Assembly (NCBI GenBank): GCA_039000515.1
Contig: JBCFYV010009882.1
Coordinates: forward strand, 61,841,317 to 61,905,316
Length of the DNA stretch: 64,000 nt
Direction: 5' to 3'
Source of the DNA: Timema cristinae
Taxonomy: Eukaryota; Arthropoda; Insecta; Phasmatodea; Timematidae
A program made the position numbers and the translations under genes. Positions 49,312 through 61,114 of the stretch are shown here, one piece after another. Within the stretch, counting starts at the first letter, position 1; each line of letters starts with the position of its first letter. The notes under the pieces were generated by a model. The model saw nothing but the letters and a program-made list of their open reading frames with translations, was not told the DNA's origin and made no database searches.

Positions 49312-49502
49312 GTAAACAGCCATTGTCGTTGTCCAAACTCTTAAGTACTTTTTCGCCAGGTTCAATTATTCTTACCACCAAATATTCTATGTAGGGTGCA
49401 AGATTTGAAGGTAAGGGGAAAAAATACTTATCGATTTTGGACAACGATCTATGGCAATAATAGGGACTTAATGACTTTTCAAACCCCAATCTCTTTTTCC
49501 AG
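49312..49502 (+). other. Dscam2: Short intron between the two Ig7 exons, with hairpin
   Basis: Only 191 bases, the shortest intron in the window. It carries an inverted repeat (49319-49337 with 49436-49455), a decoy donor AAG|GTAAGG (GT at 49411) inside the loop, a branch-site-like GACTTAATGAC at 49466-49476, and the acceptor of the second Ig7 exon after a pyrimidine tract. See the findings for the proposed role. Confidence 0.8.
49319..49455 (+). promoter_or_regulatory. Intronic RNA hairpin between alternative Ig7 exons
   Basis: Left arm GCCATTGTCGTTGTCCAAA (49319-49337) pairs with 49436-49455: five pairs at the base (GCCAT with ATGGC), a small internal loop, then twelve continuous pairs (TCGTTGTCCAAA side), closing a loop of about 98 bases. 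The base of the stem is 7 nt from the donor of the first exon and about 47 nt from the acceptor of the second. Pairing is seen directly; regulatory function is inferred. Confidence 0.6.
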
Positions 49503-49784
49503 TTCCTCCTAGGATAGGTCCATTCACGTTTGGGGAGCTTATCGAAGGCGTTCGCACACAGGTGCAGTGCGTGATTCAGGCCGGCGACCCACCCCTGACC
49601 CTCAAATGGCTCAAGGATGATGAAATTCTCCCACTAGAATTAGGGATTCAGGTGACACAAGATACCTACTCAAGCACTTTGGCCATCCCGCGCGTCAGCC
49701 GGATGCACGCAGGAAACTACACGTGTATTGCTGGCAACCCAGCTGCAAAGACTGCAAGCGTCACAGCTCAGCTTGTCGTTAGCG
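49503..49784 (+). CDS. Dscam2: Dscam exon: Ig7, alternative B (10B-like)
   Basis: A second full Ig7 domain, 282 bases (94 codons): VPPRIGPFTFGELIEGVRTQ, then VQCVIQAGDPPLTLKWLKDD with Cys and Trp, and MHAGNYTCIAGNPAAKTASV with the F-strand Cys, ending AQLVVSG. Sequon NYT. Acceptor CTCTTTTTCCAG (ends 49502), the strongest pyrimidine tract of the two; donor G|GTAAAA (49785); phase 1 at both ends. It shares with copy A the VPPRI start, the P-L-K-x-x-W-x-K-D core and the H-A-G-x-Y-x-C motif, but differs widely between them, as expected for alternative recognition domains. Including both exons would keep the frame and give an extra Ig domain. Confidence 0.95.
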
Positions 49785-49789
49785 GTAAA

Positions 49790-50125
49790 ATTTTACACTT
49801 TCGTTGCCGCCGAAATATACTTTGGCTGGCTGAGTGGCTAATCGGTCTGTGTGGGCACAGCACCGCATCTTAAGTAAAAACAACATACAAAGACCTGGCA
49901 TCCCAGACAGCACAAGATGGTCCATAGCTTCACTGCACACTGGCACTAGGCTGGCTTGATGTTCGTCCGCACCTGTACACTGCACTAAAATCATACGGAC
50001 CATTACCAAACTAAAAATCTCGCTCCACAACTCTTCACACTTGGAACACACTGACTTATGCACTTCGTGTTGCCGTGTTGGGTTACACCACTGCACCGCT
50101 TGATGGCTTTGTTGAATTGCACCAT
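49790..50125 (+). promoter_or_regulatory. GC-richer block downstream of Ig7 exon B
   Basis: This block is much less AT-rich than the intron around it and repeats the word CACTGCAC (about 49935, 49979 and 50091) along with CACTAGGCTGG (about 49944, again at 50330). It may be a splicing control region for the alternative exons or a small mobile element; nothing in it is coding in the Dscam frame. Confidence 0.35.
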
Positions 50126-51657
50126 TGACAGTAATGTCTCAAATCCTAATCCAGCTTAGTGTGGTATTTGGTTGATCACTAAATCTTGTAAAATATTTTA
50201 TATTTATAAATATGGAAATAAATATGTGTCTATTATCCTTCACTATAGATTTAATAACTAAAATATGTATTTGTGTTTTCATATGCCATATTTTTAATCT
50301 GAAAAGGAGGTTTCACCTTTGACATTCTTCACTAGGCTGGTTGGAGTTTTGAGATCATTAGTTAATATATATTTATGTCTATATATTTCTTCCACATAAT
50401 TTCATCGTATTTGGGTGCATTTGCATTTTGAAGAGTGTTTATACATACCTACTTTAATATATAATTAAATGTAAATGTAAATTTATTTTTGGTTAGTAAA
50501 ACGTGTTTGTTTGGCTTCATTTGATGGTTGCTGTAGATTTAGACATTGCGTATTTGCGTGTGTGCTTTTCGTTGTAAGCAACGAAATTTTTTGTTAGAGT
50601 TTACATTTCAATGTCAGAATATTTGACTTGAAAATAATCTGTGTATTAATAAATTTTCTTTGTCACCTTAGTTTAGTAAACATTTGTATCAGTAAATTTT
50701 GAGCTAGTGACTTATATGATTAATTTTAAAATGATATTAAATTTAAATTTTCAATTTTCAAATGTAAAAAATTTGTTATCATATCTCAAGTGAACTTTTA
50801 TTGCTAGTTTATTAAATTTATTCAAATATGTACCAAATCTAATATATTAATAATTTATAGTATATTATGTTCTTTCAATGCACTATATTATATTTAAAAT
50901 ATTAATTTCACGTATGAAAGTAGTATTGAATCTTAATATTTAATTGAATTTTGAAGATCACGGAATTTAATTAAGTGGATATATTAGTATTTAAAAGTAG
51001 TATTATTTCGTATTATATTAGTAAACCTAAATAATTATTGCTATCCATTATTTGTAGTGTGATAATGGGTTTTAATTTAACCCCATTAATTATAAGTATT
51101 TTTTCAACATAATTTTATAGAGAAGATATAATGTCAAATACAAACTGATTTTGTTACCCTAGCACACCATTGATAACATTATTAATACCCCCAAATTATT
51201 AATATAAATGTAATGTTGTTTATAAAATCTTACTAAAAGAAAATATATATCAAAATACATTAAAATATTAATTTGGGTTAAAAGCATACATTTTTATTGA
51301 GCTCTAGCTGTTCTGTTTGAATAATTGATCATTAATGAAAAACCATTTAAATATATCTTTTTTAATGTGCTTAATTTTAAAAGTAATAAATAACATTAAT
51401 ATAGGACTCATACTAATTAAATTTGTCATAATAATTGGTTATAAATATTCAGTATTTGTACTAAAAATTACACAATATTAGAACTGATATAATATTATGA
51501 TTTATGAGCGGAAAATGTAATTTATATTTAACTAGTTGTAAGTGAAAATCAAGTAGCTTATTTTAATAATCAAATATTTATACATAGTTTATAATAATAA
51601 TAAAATATATATTCTATATATACTCTATATGCGTTTTATAAAAATTATATATTTATA

Positions 51658-53122
51658 TAGAACGTGTGTATAAAACAATGCACCAAACTTTGGCAGGCTA
51701 TTTATTGGGTGAAAATAAAATAATTCACATCATCAACCTAGGGTCAATCTTAAATATTAAGGGCGGTATTCACCCCTAAAGATAGAGCTAAAAACGACTG
51801 TTGTGTGAAATATGGTATTACAATGAATCTTTGTATACTACATATTGAAACCTTGATCATTAATAAAATAAATGTGCTTTTACTGTTACCCACTCTCATC
51901 ATGTAAAAAAGGGGAAGTTGTAAGACTTTTTTCTGCAATAAAATATGACAGAGTAAGTATCACTAATTTTGACTTAAGATTACAAAACATGGAGTAAAAT
52001 TTAACAAATAAGGCGAATTAGAAAAACTGTCTAGCTTTCTCCGTTTCCGAGATAATCATGCATGTTTGATTTCAAAGACAAGTGTTAATTCCTGCCAAGT
52101 AGGCAACCAGTATAGCTGTTGCGTGGCCATCACGCTCTCCTTACCTTAATCCGTTAAGACTTCTTTCTGTGAGGCTTTTTCAAAGATTTGGTGTACTAGA
52201 AAGCCATTCCATCCGAGGAAGACCTGTTAGTCTGGATAGGTGCTGCATGTGATAAGGTTCAAGAATCACCACGTGTTTTCGAATATTAGGCCAGTCATTG
52301 ATACGCCACCTCAATTATTGTAATGACATAGGGGCCGCCATTTTGAGCACTTGCAATGAATCTGCTTTTGAAGCTAGGAACTAAAACATACAAGAACTAC
52401 AATTAGTATTTCTTTATCTAGCTTCCAATACTCCAGTGAGTGTAATGATTAAATTCCCACCCAAGTGTGAACTGTGTAAGTATAACTTACTAATGTGATA
52501 AAGAGCAACACATTGGAGATTATGAAGAAGGAAAAGTATCCGAGTCTCTCCATCATTACACACAAACCAGCCTTGTTTACCTAATTTACGTGATACATAG
52601 TCCACGTGCCGGTAAAAATGGTTAAACGACTGCAGTGCAAAGTAACACTGCGATTCTGGTTGCCTACCTGGCAGGCATTTACACTTGTCTCTAAGCTCAA
52701 ACTTGCGTGATTATCTCGAAAAAGGGGAAATATAGACAGTTTCTCCAAGACGCCTTTTTGGTTAATTTTTAATCCTTTTTCTGTAATCTTAAGTCAAAAT
52801 TAGTAATACTTACTCTGATATATTTTATTGCAGAAAAGTGTTATAACACTCCTCCTTTTTTACATGATGGGGGTGGGTAACGGTAACAGCACATTTAGTT
52901 TATTAATGATCAAGGTTTCAATAAGTAGTACACAAAGATTCGTTGTAATACCTTAATCAGTTTTGATACTATTTCACACAATAGTCGTTTTTAGCTCTAT
53001 CTTTAGGGGTGTATACCACCCTTAATATTTAAGATGGACCCTAGGTTGATGTTATGAATTATTCTATTTTCATCCTAGGAATAGCCTGCCAAAGTTTGAT
53101 GCAATGTTTTAGATACACGTTG
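51658..53122 (+). mobile_element. Mariner-related foldback element, copy 2
   Basis: Second copy of 37618-39390 without the SINE, 1.46 kb, with inverted arms of about 500 bases and ends AACGTGTGTATAAAACAATG / complement of TAGATACACGTTGT. The transposase C-terminal segment (52134-52360) is present but frameshifted and interrupted. Confidence 0.88.
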
Positions 53123-56100
53123 TCTATATAATGATATGTAGCATATATTATTTTTTTCTTTATTAACTATCGCATAAATAGAATTAGTGCCACATTTTTT
53201 AAAACTATTATGTAAAAATTATTTGCTAAATCGTATCTTTATTGATACACGATCTGGGTAACGAGAACGTATGTATTCATTCTGACTCTGTGTACGGTTT
53301 CAGAGGAAAGTGTTTCCATTTAAATAAATATCAATTTAGAAAGTTAATTGCTTGCTGCTAAACTATTATTTTTATAGTTTACTGCAAGTATCAAATCAAC
53401 AGGAACAACAGAAGAAGGTTATGTACACTCCGTTTGTCCAGAAAGTTATCAATCATATCTTACACAACGTATTTTATAATCTACATTTTACACAATAGTG
53501 TAGCCAAGCAAGGTAAACGGCGGGTACTTAAGATGTAGTTTAGATGTCTATTACACACCTCAGCACGTATTTGTCTTCATTTACTTGGCCTGACCACAAA
53601 GGTTCATCTACTAAATGTGATCCCTATTTAATCTTAAGGTGTATCCATACCCCATGTCTCCTATCAATGATTGTCAACGCAAAACCAGTCAGGTCATTTG
53701 ATACTTTTTTTAGTTCATGCCGTATCTACACTCACTATATATATTGTGATTTGATTTCTGAACCTTTGGTTTTGTTCAGTAAATTACATTTACTCAAACA
53801 TGTAGTCTTTATTATTTCATTCATAAGCTGGTTGAACATTCGCTCTAAATCATTTACGTACTTTAGTAAGACCTTCTATGAAATCTTTTCAAAAGCTTTA
53901 AAATCTTTGCACTCTTTTATATGTTTTAGTATGATGTTTTGTGTGTGAATACATTGTTCCACTCTAAGTAAACTGGTAAATTGTTAGTTTGGTTTGTAGC
54001 TATGGATGCGTAGTAATAGTATTACATTTCTCCAGACATATTTCATACATAGATAAGATTTTATAGTCAGTAAATATATAACACAAACTTTATTAATATC
54101 TTAACTCGTGTATAATGTTACTTATTAAAATGTTTTTTAATTAGATTAAATTGTAAATGATTATCACTTTAATATTTAAAATTATTTATTATTTAATATC
54201 AGCTAATTATTTATTGTCTGTTGGCAATACATATTTAATTAAGATTATCTAAATCATAATACAGATTCAATATTATTCTATTTGGATTTATTTATTTTAA
54301 AATCATTACATATGCAATATGTTTTTAAAAACAATATATCTAACCAGTGCTAATGCATTATAAATTATATTAATTTGTTTTAGACAGGTAATAATAGTGT
54401 AAGGTTTTAAATATTAAGTCGTGTAAGTCATTCTTTATATTTAACACCTTTCATCTATAGGCACTATTTCCCTTTGTGTATAACATATTAACATGTTTTT
54501 TAGATTAAACCATTACCTATAATTTATCTTTTTATTTGTTGTGGTATTTGTAATATTTTGAATATTAGGTAATTATTGTGGAGTGCACTGAAATCTCAAC
54601 CTCACATTTTCGTGGAGTGCCGTAAGTTTTATCAGATTCACCCAAAAACTAGCCTTAACGAAAACTTTATTAATGTTTTATATAATTAATGTGCTGTTGG
54701 CCATTTTTTCTATTTTATTGCTAAGGCAAATCTTTGTTACATAAATTCAAACTCTTATGAAAGTCAAAGCACCAGAATTAAACGGTAATAATTATTTTAA
54801 ATAACCTGATGAATATATGAGCTGACAGCTCAAAATACATGGAAACAATAAGAATAATAGATATTATCATTACCTATAAATGGTGTAAATGTGAAGATTT
54901 AACTTTACCCATAGTATTTATTAGGTATAATACCATAAAGACAAAAGTTTACATTCAGTTTCCGCATAATCAACTACATTTTTGCATTAAACACGGTCCC
55001 ACACTTGAATTTGACTGTGGGCTGGAGGGTAGTGCCACCTTTTGTGAATGGGGAAATCATGTCCTAGGTAGGCCCCTAAAGTTTAAACTATTTTAATATA
55101 AACTTTCAAAAATTAACACCTCACTGCTGGATGATATATTTATTTACTTTCTTTTTGATGTACCCTTCGCTTACACCAAAAGGTAGAAATCCTACAATGG
55201 TGTAACATATAGTACATGGTTCATGGGGAAACCCAAGCTAAGACTTCTTCCTTTCAGGATAAGCAAGCGGAGTATACCTTTCGTTTAGCCCTTTTTGGTT
55301 CCATTATGGTGTAACTTATAAGATAGGGACATACCTTTCAAGTGGTTAGAGTGTACAATTAAAAATCAATAATAATAATATTACGTCAATAGTAAGAACT
55401 ATTTAGTTAATTAGTATTTTCAACTTTTAAGTTCACAACATTTTTGAAATAAAGAGAATTAATATAGACCTATAATTTTATTGAATATATTAACTAACTA
55501 ATATATGTAATTACTTCTTAATTTTAATGCTGATTACTCTAATTTTGAAACACCATATATGGTATTAATATATATTTATCAGCTCGTGTCTGAAAGTTTG
55601 GTTTGATGGCCACCAAAGATCTTTTTTTTTAAGTAGGCGTGGATATAAATAGTATGATATTACTTCAACATAGGTTTTGACATTGGTTAATGTCAATGCA
55701 CACACTAATGCTCCTTTAAAATTTGTAATATAAAGAAATAATCACATATCAATTTAAATAGCTAAGCAACATAACTCGAAATAATATTAAAACCTTGTTG
55801 TTAATCATTTTCATAATCTAATAGGTTGTTGTATTTGTTTTAAAAATATAAATAAATTAATTTTTATCTGTTGTTAAGTTCATAAAATTAATCTATATTA
55901 TCTAACAATGTGGAGATTAATAAGCAAAAATTAATATGCTCTGCCGTTGAAAACCACTTTGAATTCTAAATTTTAAACAATGGCTTTGTCATTGATTTAC
56001 TGACATGGTATAGTGAAAACGATTACGAACATTCATCAACATATTTCCAACACTCTTTAAAGGTGAAGTTTAAATCAACTTCATAAGAGTCTCTCTTCTT

Positions 56101-56916
56101 TCTATACTAAGAGATAAAGACATATATTCATCTTCGATATTATGGCATTCACTTGATGGTACTTCACCAGAGTTTGAAAAATATCCACAGGAAATGATCC
56201 AAATCGTATCTACATTTAGTAGAAATGTGTACCACAAAACTACTTAGTTCCCATCAAACACTCATTGATCTCACACAAATACATTACACAGTCCTGCAAT
56301 GAAAACAATACAAGGGAATTGATAGCTGAAATGTATGTATTTTTTGGTTCTGATTAAAAAAATATATATATTGAAAAATTCTATCACGTCACGTTTTCTT
56401 GAAAAATTAAATTTTCCTTGGATTTTTATGAACATTTACCATACCAATTCTTTTTGATCGTTGAATTTCTTCCCTCCCTCACCGTCACCCTCACTCCCTC
56501 CCCATGTCAATCTTTCTCTACCAATAGCGTCACGCGAATCCTTATCTCAGTTCTTTATCTTTGTTCGCTGACCTCGCAGGAACGCTTGCTAAGCGAGCGT
56601 AATCGACAGTCACCTTCTATTTTTTCAAGCTTTATCTGTATTATATTTCTTAAAACTGAATTATCTCGACTTTTCTGGAGTCATCAGAAAATATATAAAA
56701 GAGATGCCCTCATGAGGGATTCGGTTTATCTCTCTATAACCCAGAAGATCGTGTACTTACCGTGTTTGTAGTAAGATATTAGACGTGAAAATTTTTAAGT
56801 TCGTCCCAATTTTTCTTTCATGTGTAGTGTCGTGCGTAAGCTGATACAGTGACAAGTGGAAATTTAATCACAGAAACAATTTTAACGGTTGCTTTTTTCT
56901 GTGCGTTTCATGAAAC

Positions 56917-57922
56917 ATGGCTTCAAGTTCGAGACGTTGTAAAAATTTGCCAGATGATTTTTGTTACATATGCGGTGAATATAGCGTTATTAAAAATCGC
57001 ATGAGGAGCATGACAGACTATGTTAGACAACTTTATCTTGCGTATTTTGGCATGAAACTTGGAGACCAGGACAAATTGTGGGCTCCTCATAAAGTTGTGA
57101 TCTACGCTTATGTCTCAAAGGAAAGAAGACTGCTTTACGATTTTGAATTCCTATGACATGGAGGGAGCCGAAAAACCACTCTGAGGATTGTTACTTTTGT
57201 TCCTGCCATATCCGTGGGTAAAACAGCACAAATAAAAGGAAGTTCCCTTGTTTCATTTGTGAGTGGGACAGCCGTGATAAGAATCAACATTGGGTCAAAA
57301 AAGAATGGCCGAAAATACAAAATCTTGAACCAGGCACCAAGAATATGATTTGAAACAGATTAGTTGATCCAAAAAAGTATTGTTACCCCCTCTGCATATC
57401 CAATTAGGTGTAATGAAGCAGTTTGTCAAGGCTATTCCAAAAGATGGCGATTGTTTCAAATACCTGTGAAAAAAGTTTCCAGGTTTATCCGAAGCCAAGT
57501 TGAAAGAGGGAATCTTTGTTGGTACAGATATCCGCAAGCTTATGAAGGATAAAGAACGTGAGACTAGCATGGCAACAAAGAAAAAAGAAGCTTGGGTTGC
57601 CTTCAAAGATGTCGTCAGTAAATTTCTGGGTAATTAAAAGGATCCTGACTATAAAGCAATTTTTATGAATATGCTGGACAAATTTCAAGCGTTGGGTTGC
57701 TCCATGAGTGTCAAAATACATTTCCTTTACTCACATGTGGATTTTTTCCCCGAAAATTTAGGATCAGTCAGCGAAGAACAGGGTGAAAGTTTTTACCAAG
57801 ACATCAAAGATATGGAGAGCAAATATCAAGAAAGATGGGACAAGAACATGCTCGCTGACTCCTGTTGGATGTTAACACGAGATAGGCCTGAGAGTGAATA
57901 TAAAAGAAGAACGTCAAAATAA
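56917..57922 (+). pseudogene. Broken copy of a multicopy arthropod zinc-finger protein family
   Basis: Starts at an ATG with LPDDFCYICGEYSV (first Cys pair), then LGDQDKLWAPHKV; the following Cys-rich part is lost. A frame change leads to WREPKNHSEDCYFCSCHIRG (57158-57217). A deletion of the middle then joins to FPCFICEWDSRDKNQHWVKK (about 57243-57302). A final frame contains LGVMKQFVKAIPKDGDCFKY (57406-57465), a stop, the middle helical part to FLGN, another stop, and a last segment with FPENLGSVSEEQGESFYQDI and a W-rich end. The motifs match a large, uncharacterised, highly repeated family in arthropod genomes that I know only by its conserved blocks. Function unknown; the copy is dead. Confidence 0.75.
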
Positions 57923-58187
57923 GTTTCAAAAGAAAAAGAGTACGTACTCAAATAGAAACTTTTTTTTGTTTTGTTCCTTGCTCAGTTTAAAATTGGTTTC
58001 AAAATTATATGTACACATACACAATATTTGCTCCTCTTTGTCAATCGTCTATTTTATGTAAGTTACCTTAATAAAAACAAATTAAAATAGTATGTTGGTC
58101 ATTTACTTTTAGAAACTGCACCATATTTTGATTTAAAAAGTTTAAACTCCAGGGAACTTTTTGTTTTTCTCTCGACCAGAGGTGGCT

Positions 58188-58332
58188 CATGCGATCTGGC
58201 AACAGTGGTTTTCATCCATTCAAACCTACAAAATTTTATCGATTGCTGAAAAATAAATTTTCCTCACCAAGAATCGATTATTTTACATAGATTTAAATGG
58301 ATAAAAAAACACTGTTGCCAGATAGTACATGA
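58188..58332. mobile_element. Short palindromic element
   Basis: Arms of about 30 bases, TCTGGCAACAGTGGTTTTCA at 58195 and its near-complement at 58298-58323, enclose about 70 bases that are themselves partly palindromic (ATCGATT...AATCGAT). It looks like a small MITE or foldback. Confidence 0.7.
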
Positions 58333-59977
58333 AAAATTGTTTGAGAGAATTCCTTTTCAAATAGGATTTTAGCAAAAATATCGATATTGATTTAAAAGAA
58401 ATCCTGACGTGATGGAAAAAAAGGAGGTCATTTTCGAAATCAGTACACCAAATAACATAGAACTCAGCGAAAACTTCTCTTGTATTTTTAAAAAACTTCA
58501 ATTTCGCAGTCCTGTGATTTATTTATCTCTAAAGTAATTATTTGAAATAAATTTACTGTACCAACAACTATGGGCAGTAAATTCACAAACACTTTTAAGG
58601 TTAATATGTTTATTTGTAAAATAATTATTAACTATAAGAGAGAAAACAATCGTCTTTAGATTATTATAATAATCATTATTAATCTTAATTTAGATTCAAT
58701 TTTATTAATTCGTTAATTTTCAACTTATTTTGCAAAACTAAATATTAACAATGATATTATGTTTTTCAAATTAAGAGTTCATATGACTAATGCGTAATAT
58801 TTAATGGTCAATAATAGATAAAGGTTATAACGGTTAGTAAGATATTTTAGAAATTACAGGAACATATCAATATTTTTTCATTTAAAATTCGAAAGGTATT
58901 CCCTTCCCGGGATTTGATTATGTTCACAGGATTTTATTAAAATAAGAAAATCCTTTCATACCTATCATGCTACTTTATACAAATTTATATTATATTTAAT
59001 GCCCACATAGTCTCAAAATGTGGCAACAATAGTTAAATTATAACCACAAACAATTAAACGTTGAGTTGAATTCTTATAGATGATAAAACGTCATTATTTT
59101 ATTTCATTTATATCATATTTATGGAAATTATTTACATTTATCTAATGAGCCAAACCTATCCTATTCACTAAAGGAGAGATATATTTTGAATAACCTATGC
59201 AAAATATAGCTATATAATATATATAAATATATTTATTTACATAGATATATATGTAACTTATGCAAAACATAGCTTTTACAGCTTATATATATATTTATTA
59301 AATTGGTAGCTATCTAATACTAAACCAAACATATTTGAAAGGTCTTATAATAATGAGGCCTTGTTTTTATAGCAGCAAAAAAGAGTATTCATTTATATTT
59401 TGAGTTGATATAAAATCATTTTAATGAGGAAAGATGTATACTCCGTTTGCCCTGAAAGTAGGGTTAATTTAATCAACTATAGTGTAAAGGTCTTATAAGC
59501 TGCATCGTAATATAACCTGTCAAGATAAACATCTTAACTTTCCATGTAATTGAAGGGTCCACTAATTTTAAAATCTAAGTTATTATCATAACTTAACGTG
59601 TAATATATGTGGTATATATATTTATATTTTGTATAGGCTTAAAACCTCATAAATTGGTGATAATATTATTTCTTTGCTCGGAAATATTAAATATTATTTT
59701 TCTTTAAATCTTACAATCTTGAATTAAATATTTTCATCTATTTCACTCAATATGCATATTTGTGCAGTACATTAATATAATATAGAGATTTCATTTGTAA
59801 TAAGATAATTTAAAAAATGTTATGCACCCAAAAAAAGTAATATAAAAATAATGATTATAAATATATATTTTTAAATGAAAAATTGCAATACAAATGTTAA
59901 GATTCCATAATATAAAATAAAAAAATATATCTAAATTTTAAGAATTTTTATTTTTTATTTTTTAATATATATTTATT

Positions 59978-60232
59978 TTTATCACCGCGTCTTTCTATCC
60001 GTTTGGATTAGACTATGTTCTTCTAATTACGCTAGTAGTTTTTAGTGACTAGAAAGGTTATTTGTATAGGAAGTGTAGCCGCATTTATGTGTAGGAAGAG
60101 TGGAAAACCTTTTCGGATAAACCACTCTCAGTACAACCAACCGAGATTCGAACATTGATCTCCACAACATCGGCAGTCTAGTCTACTGGGAAAGTGGTGC
60201 CTTAGAACATGCACCCAATGAAACGGATTATT
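59978..60232 (-). mobile_element. SINE family 2, diverged full-length copy
   Basis: The complement runs from a decayed head (near 60230) through a B box at about 60135-60150 (TTCGAATCTCGG) to the tail at 59984-60010 (AACGGATAGAAAGACGCGGTG). Confidence 0.85.
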
Positions 60233-60287
60233 TTTAAATATTATTTTGTATAAGAAACCTATTTGATCACAAATTATTTTCTTTTAG

Positions 60288-60390
60288 CGGGTTCACTTCC
60301 TCTAATTAAACCTTCGCTATTCCTAATCCATTAGCGTAATTAGTACTTAAAGCGTTTAACCCGAACGGGTAGTAAGACGCGGTGCTAAAT
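60288..60390 (+). mobile_element. SINE tail fragment, 5'-truncated
   Basis: Only the 3' part is present: CTAATCCATTAGCGTAATTA, then ACCCGAACGGGTAGTAAGACGCGGTGC at 60359-60385. The tail is well preserved. It faces the copy at 59978-60232 tail-away, so the two are separate insertions. Confidence 0.85.
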
Positions 60391-61114
60391 ATTAATTATT
60401 TCCTTTTAGAAAACTGGCATTTGAAAAAAAAATATACGAATACATTATAATGTATATGCATTTAGATTTATTTATACTTAAATAAGCAATATATTAAATG
60501 AATTCACAATATTATTTGACCAATGAAAACACCGGATTAAATTGTTTGGACTATATGGTTTTAATATTGAACTCAATATCTTTGAACAGAACTGTATTCC
60601 CTAAAACATAGTTTGGAACAGATAATATTAGTAGATTACTACCCAGATATTTCCTTGTTTATGTAAATCAAAGTATTTTTTGATGTGGTTTGAACATTTG
60701 AGAAATCTACTCATTTAAAAGATATAAAGTCACAATTTAAAGTAAAACCCACTTAGAAAATAACTTTATTTTATTTACTATGTCACTAAGAAACTTTAAT
60801 GAAAGTCACTAATTTATTTAAATATTTAACTCAGTATTTAGAAATGACTCAAAAATAATGGAAATAGACCCATATTAGCTAGCAATATTTTAGGTTAAAA
60901 TTATTATATTTTATATAATTCACTGAAAAATAAAATCCAGCCATTACTCGTAGAAACGACACACCATTTTATTATACATACATTTTTATTAGGAGTGGTT
61001 ACATACTTTTTAGTAAATATGAAAGTGCAAATTTAAACATACAAATAATTAGCTTAGCTGTAAATTTGAGTGGTAGATTGATTGGTTAATTTATTATGTT
61101 AATTTGTGTTTTAG

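Larger units (their letters stand above)
49785..61114 (+). other. Dscam2: Intron Ig7/Ig8
   Basis: An 11.3-kb phase 1 intron, the longest seen. It starts with a GC-richer block (49790-50125). Further contents: foldback copy 2 (51658-53122), a pseudogene of a multicopy zinc-finger family (56917-57922), a short palindrome (58188-58332), and SINE 2 sequences (59978-60390). 50130-51650, 53130-56800 and 58340-59970 are very AT-rich; ORFs of 85-134 residues in them (53544-53948, 54839-55096, 56418-56771) have no recognisable domain. No third Ig7 exon was found. Confidence 0.75.

Noticed and set aside
53544..53948. 134-residue ORF
   Set aside because: Low-complexity, Ser/Phe/His-rich translation with no domain, in an AT-rich intron; likely chance.
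56418..56771. 117-residue ORF
   Set aside because: No recognisable domain and composition typical of intron; it lies just upstream of the zinc-finger pseudogene but in no relation to its frame.
49785..61114. Third alternative Ig7 exon
   Set aside because: No further frame with VPPRI, C, W and D/H-x-G-x-Y-x-C spacing was seen in this intron.
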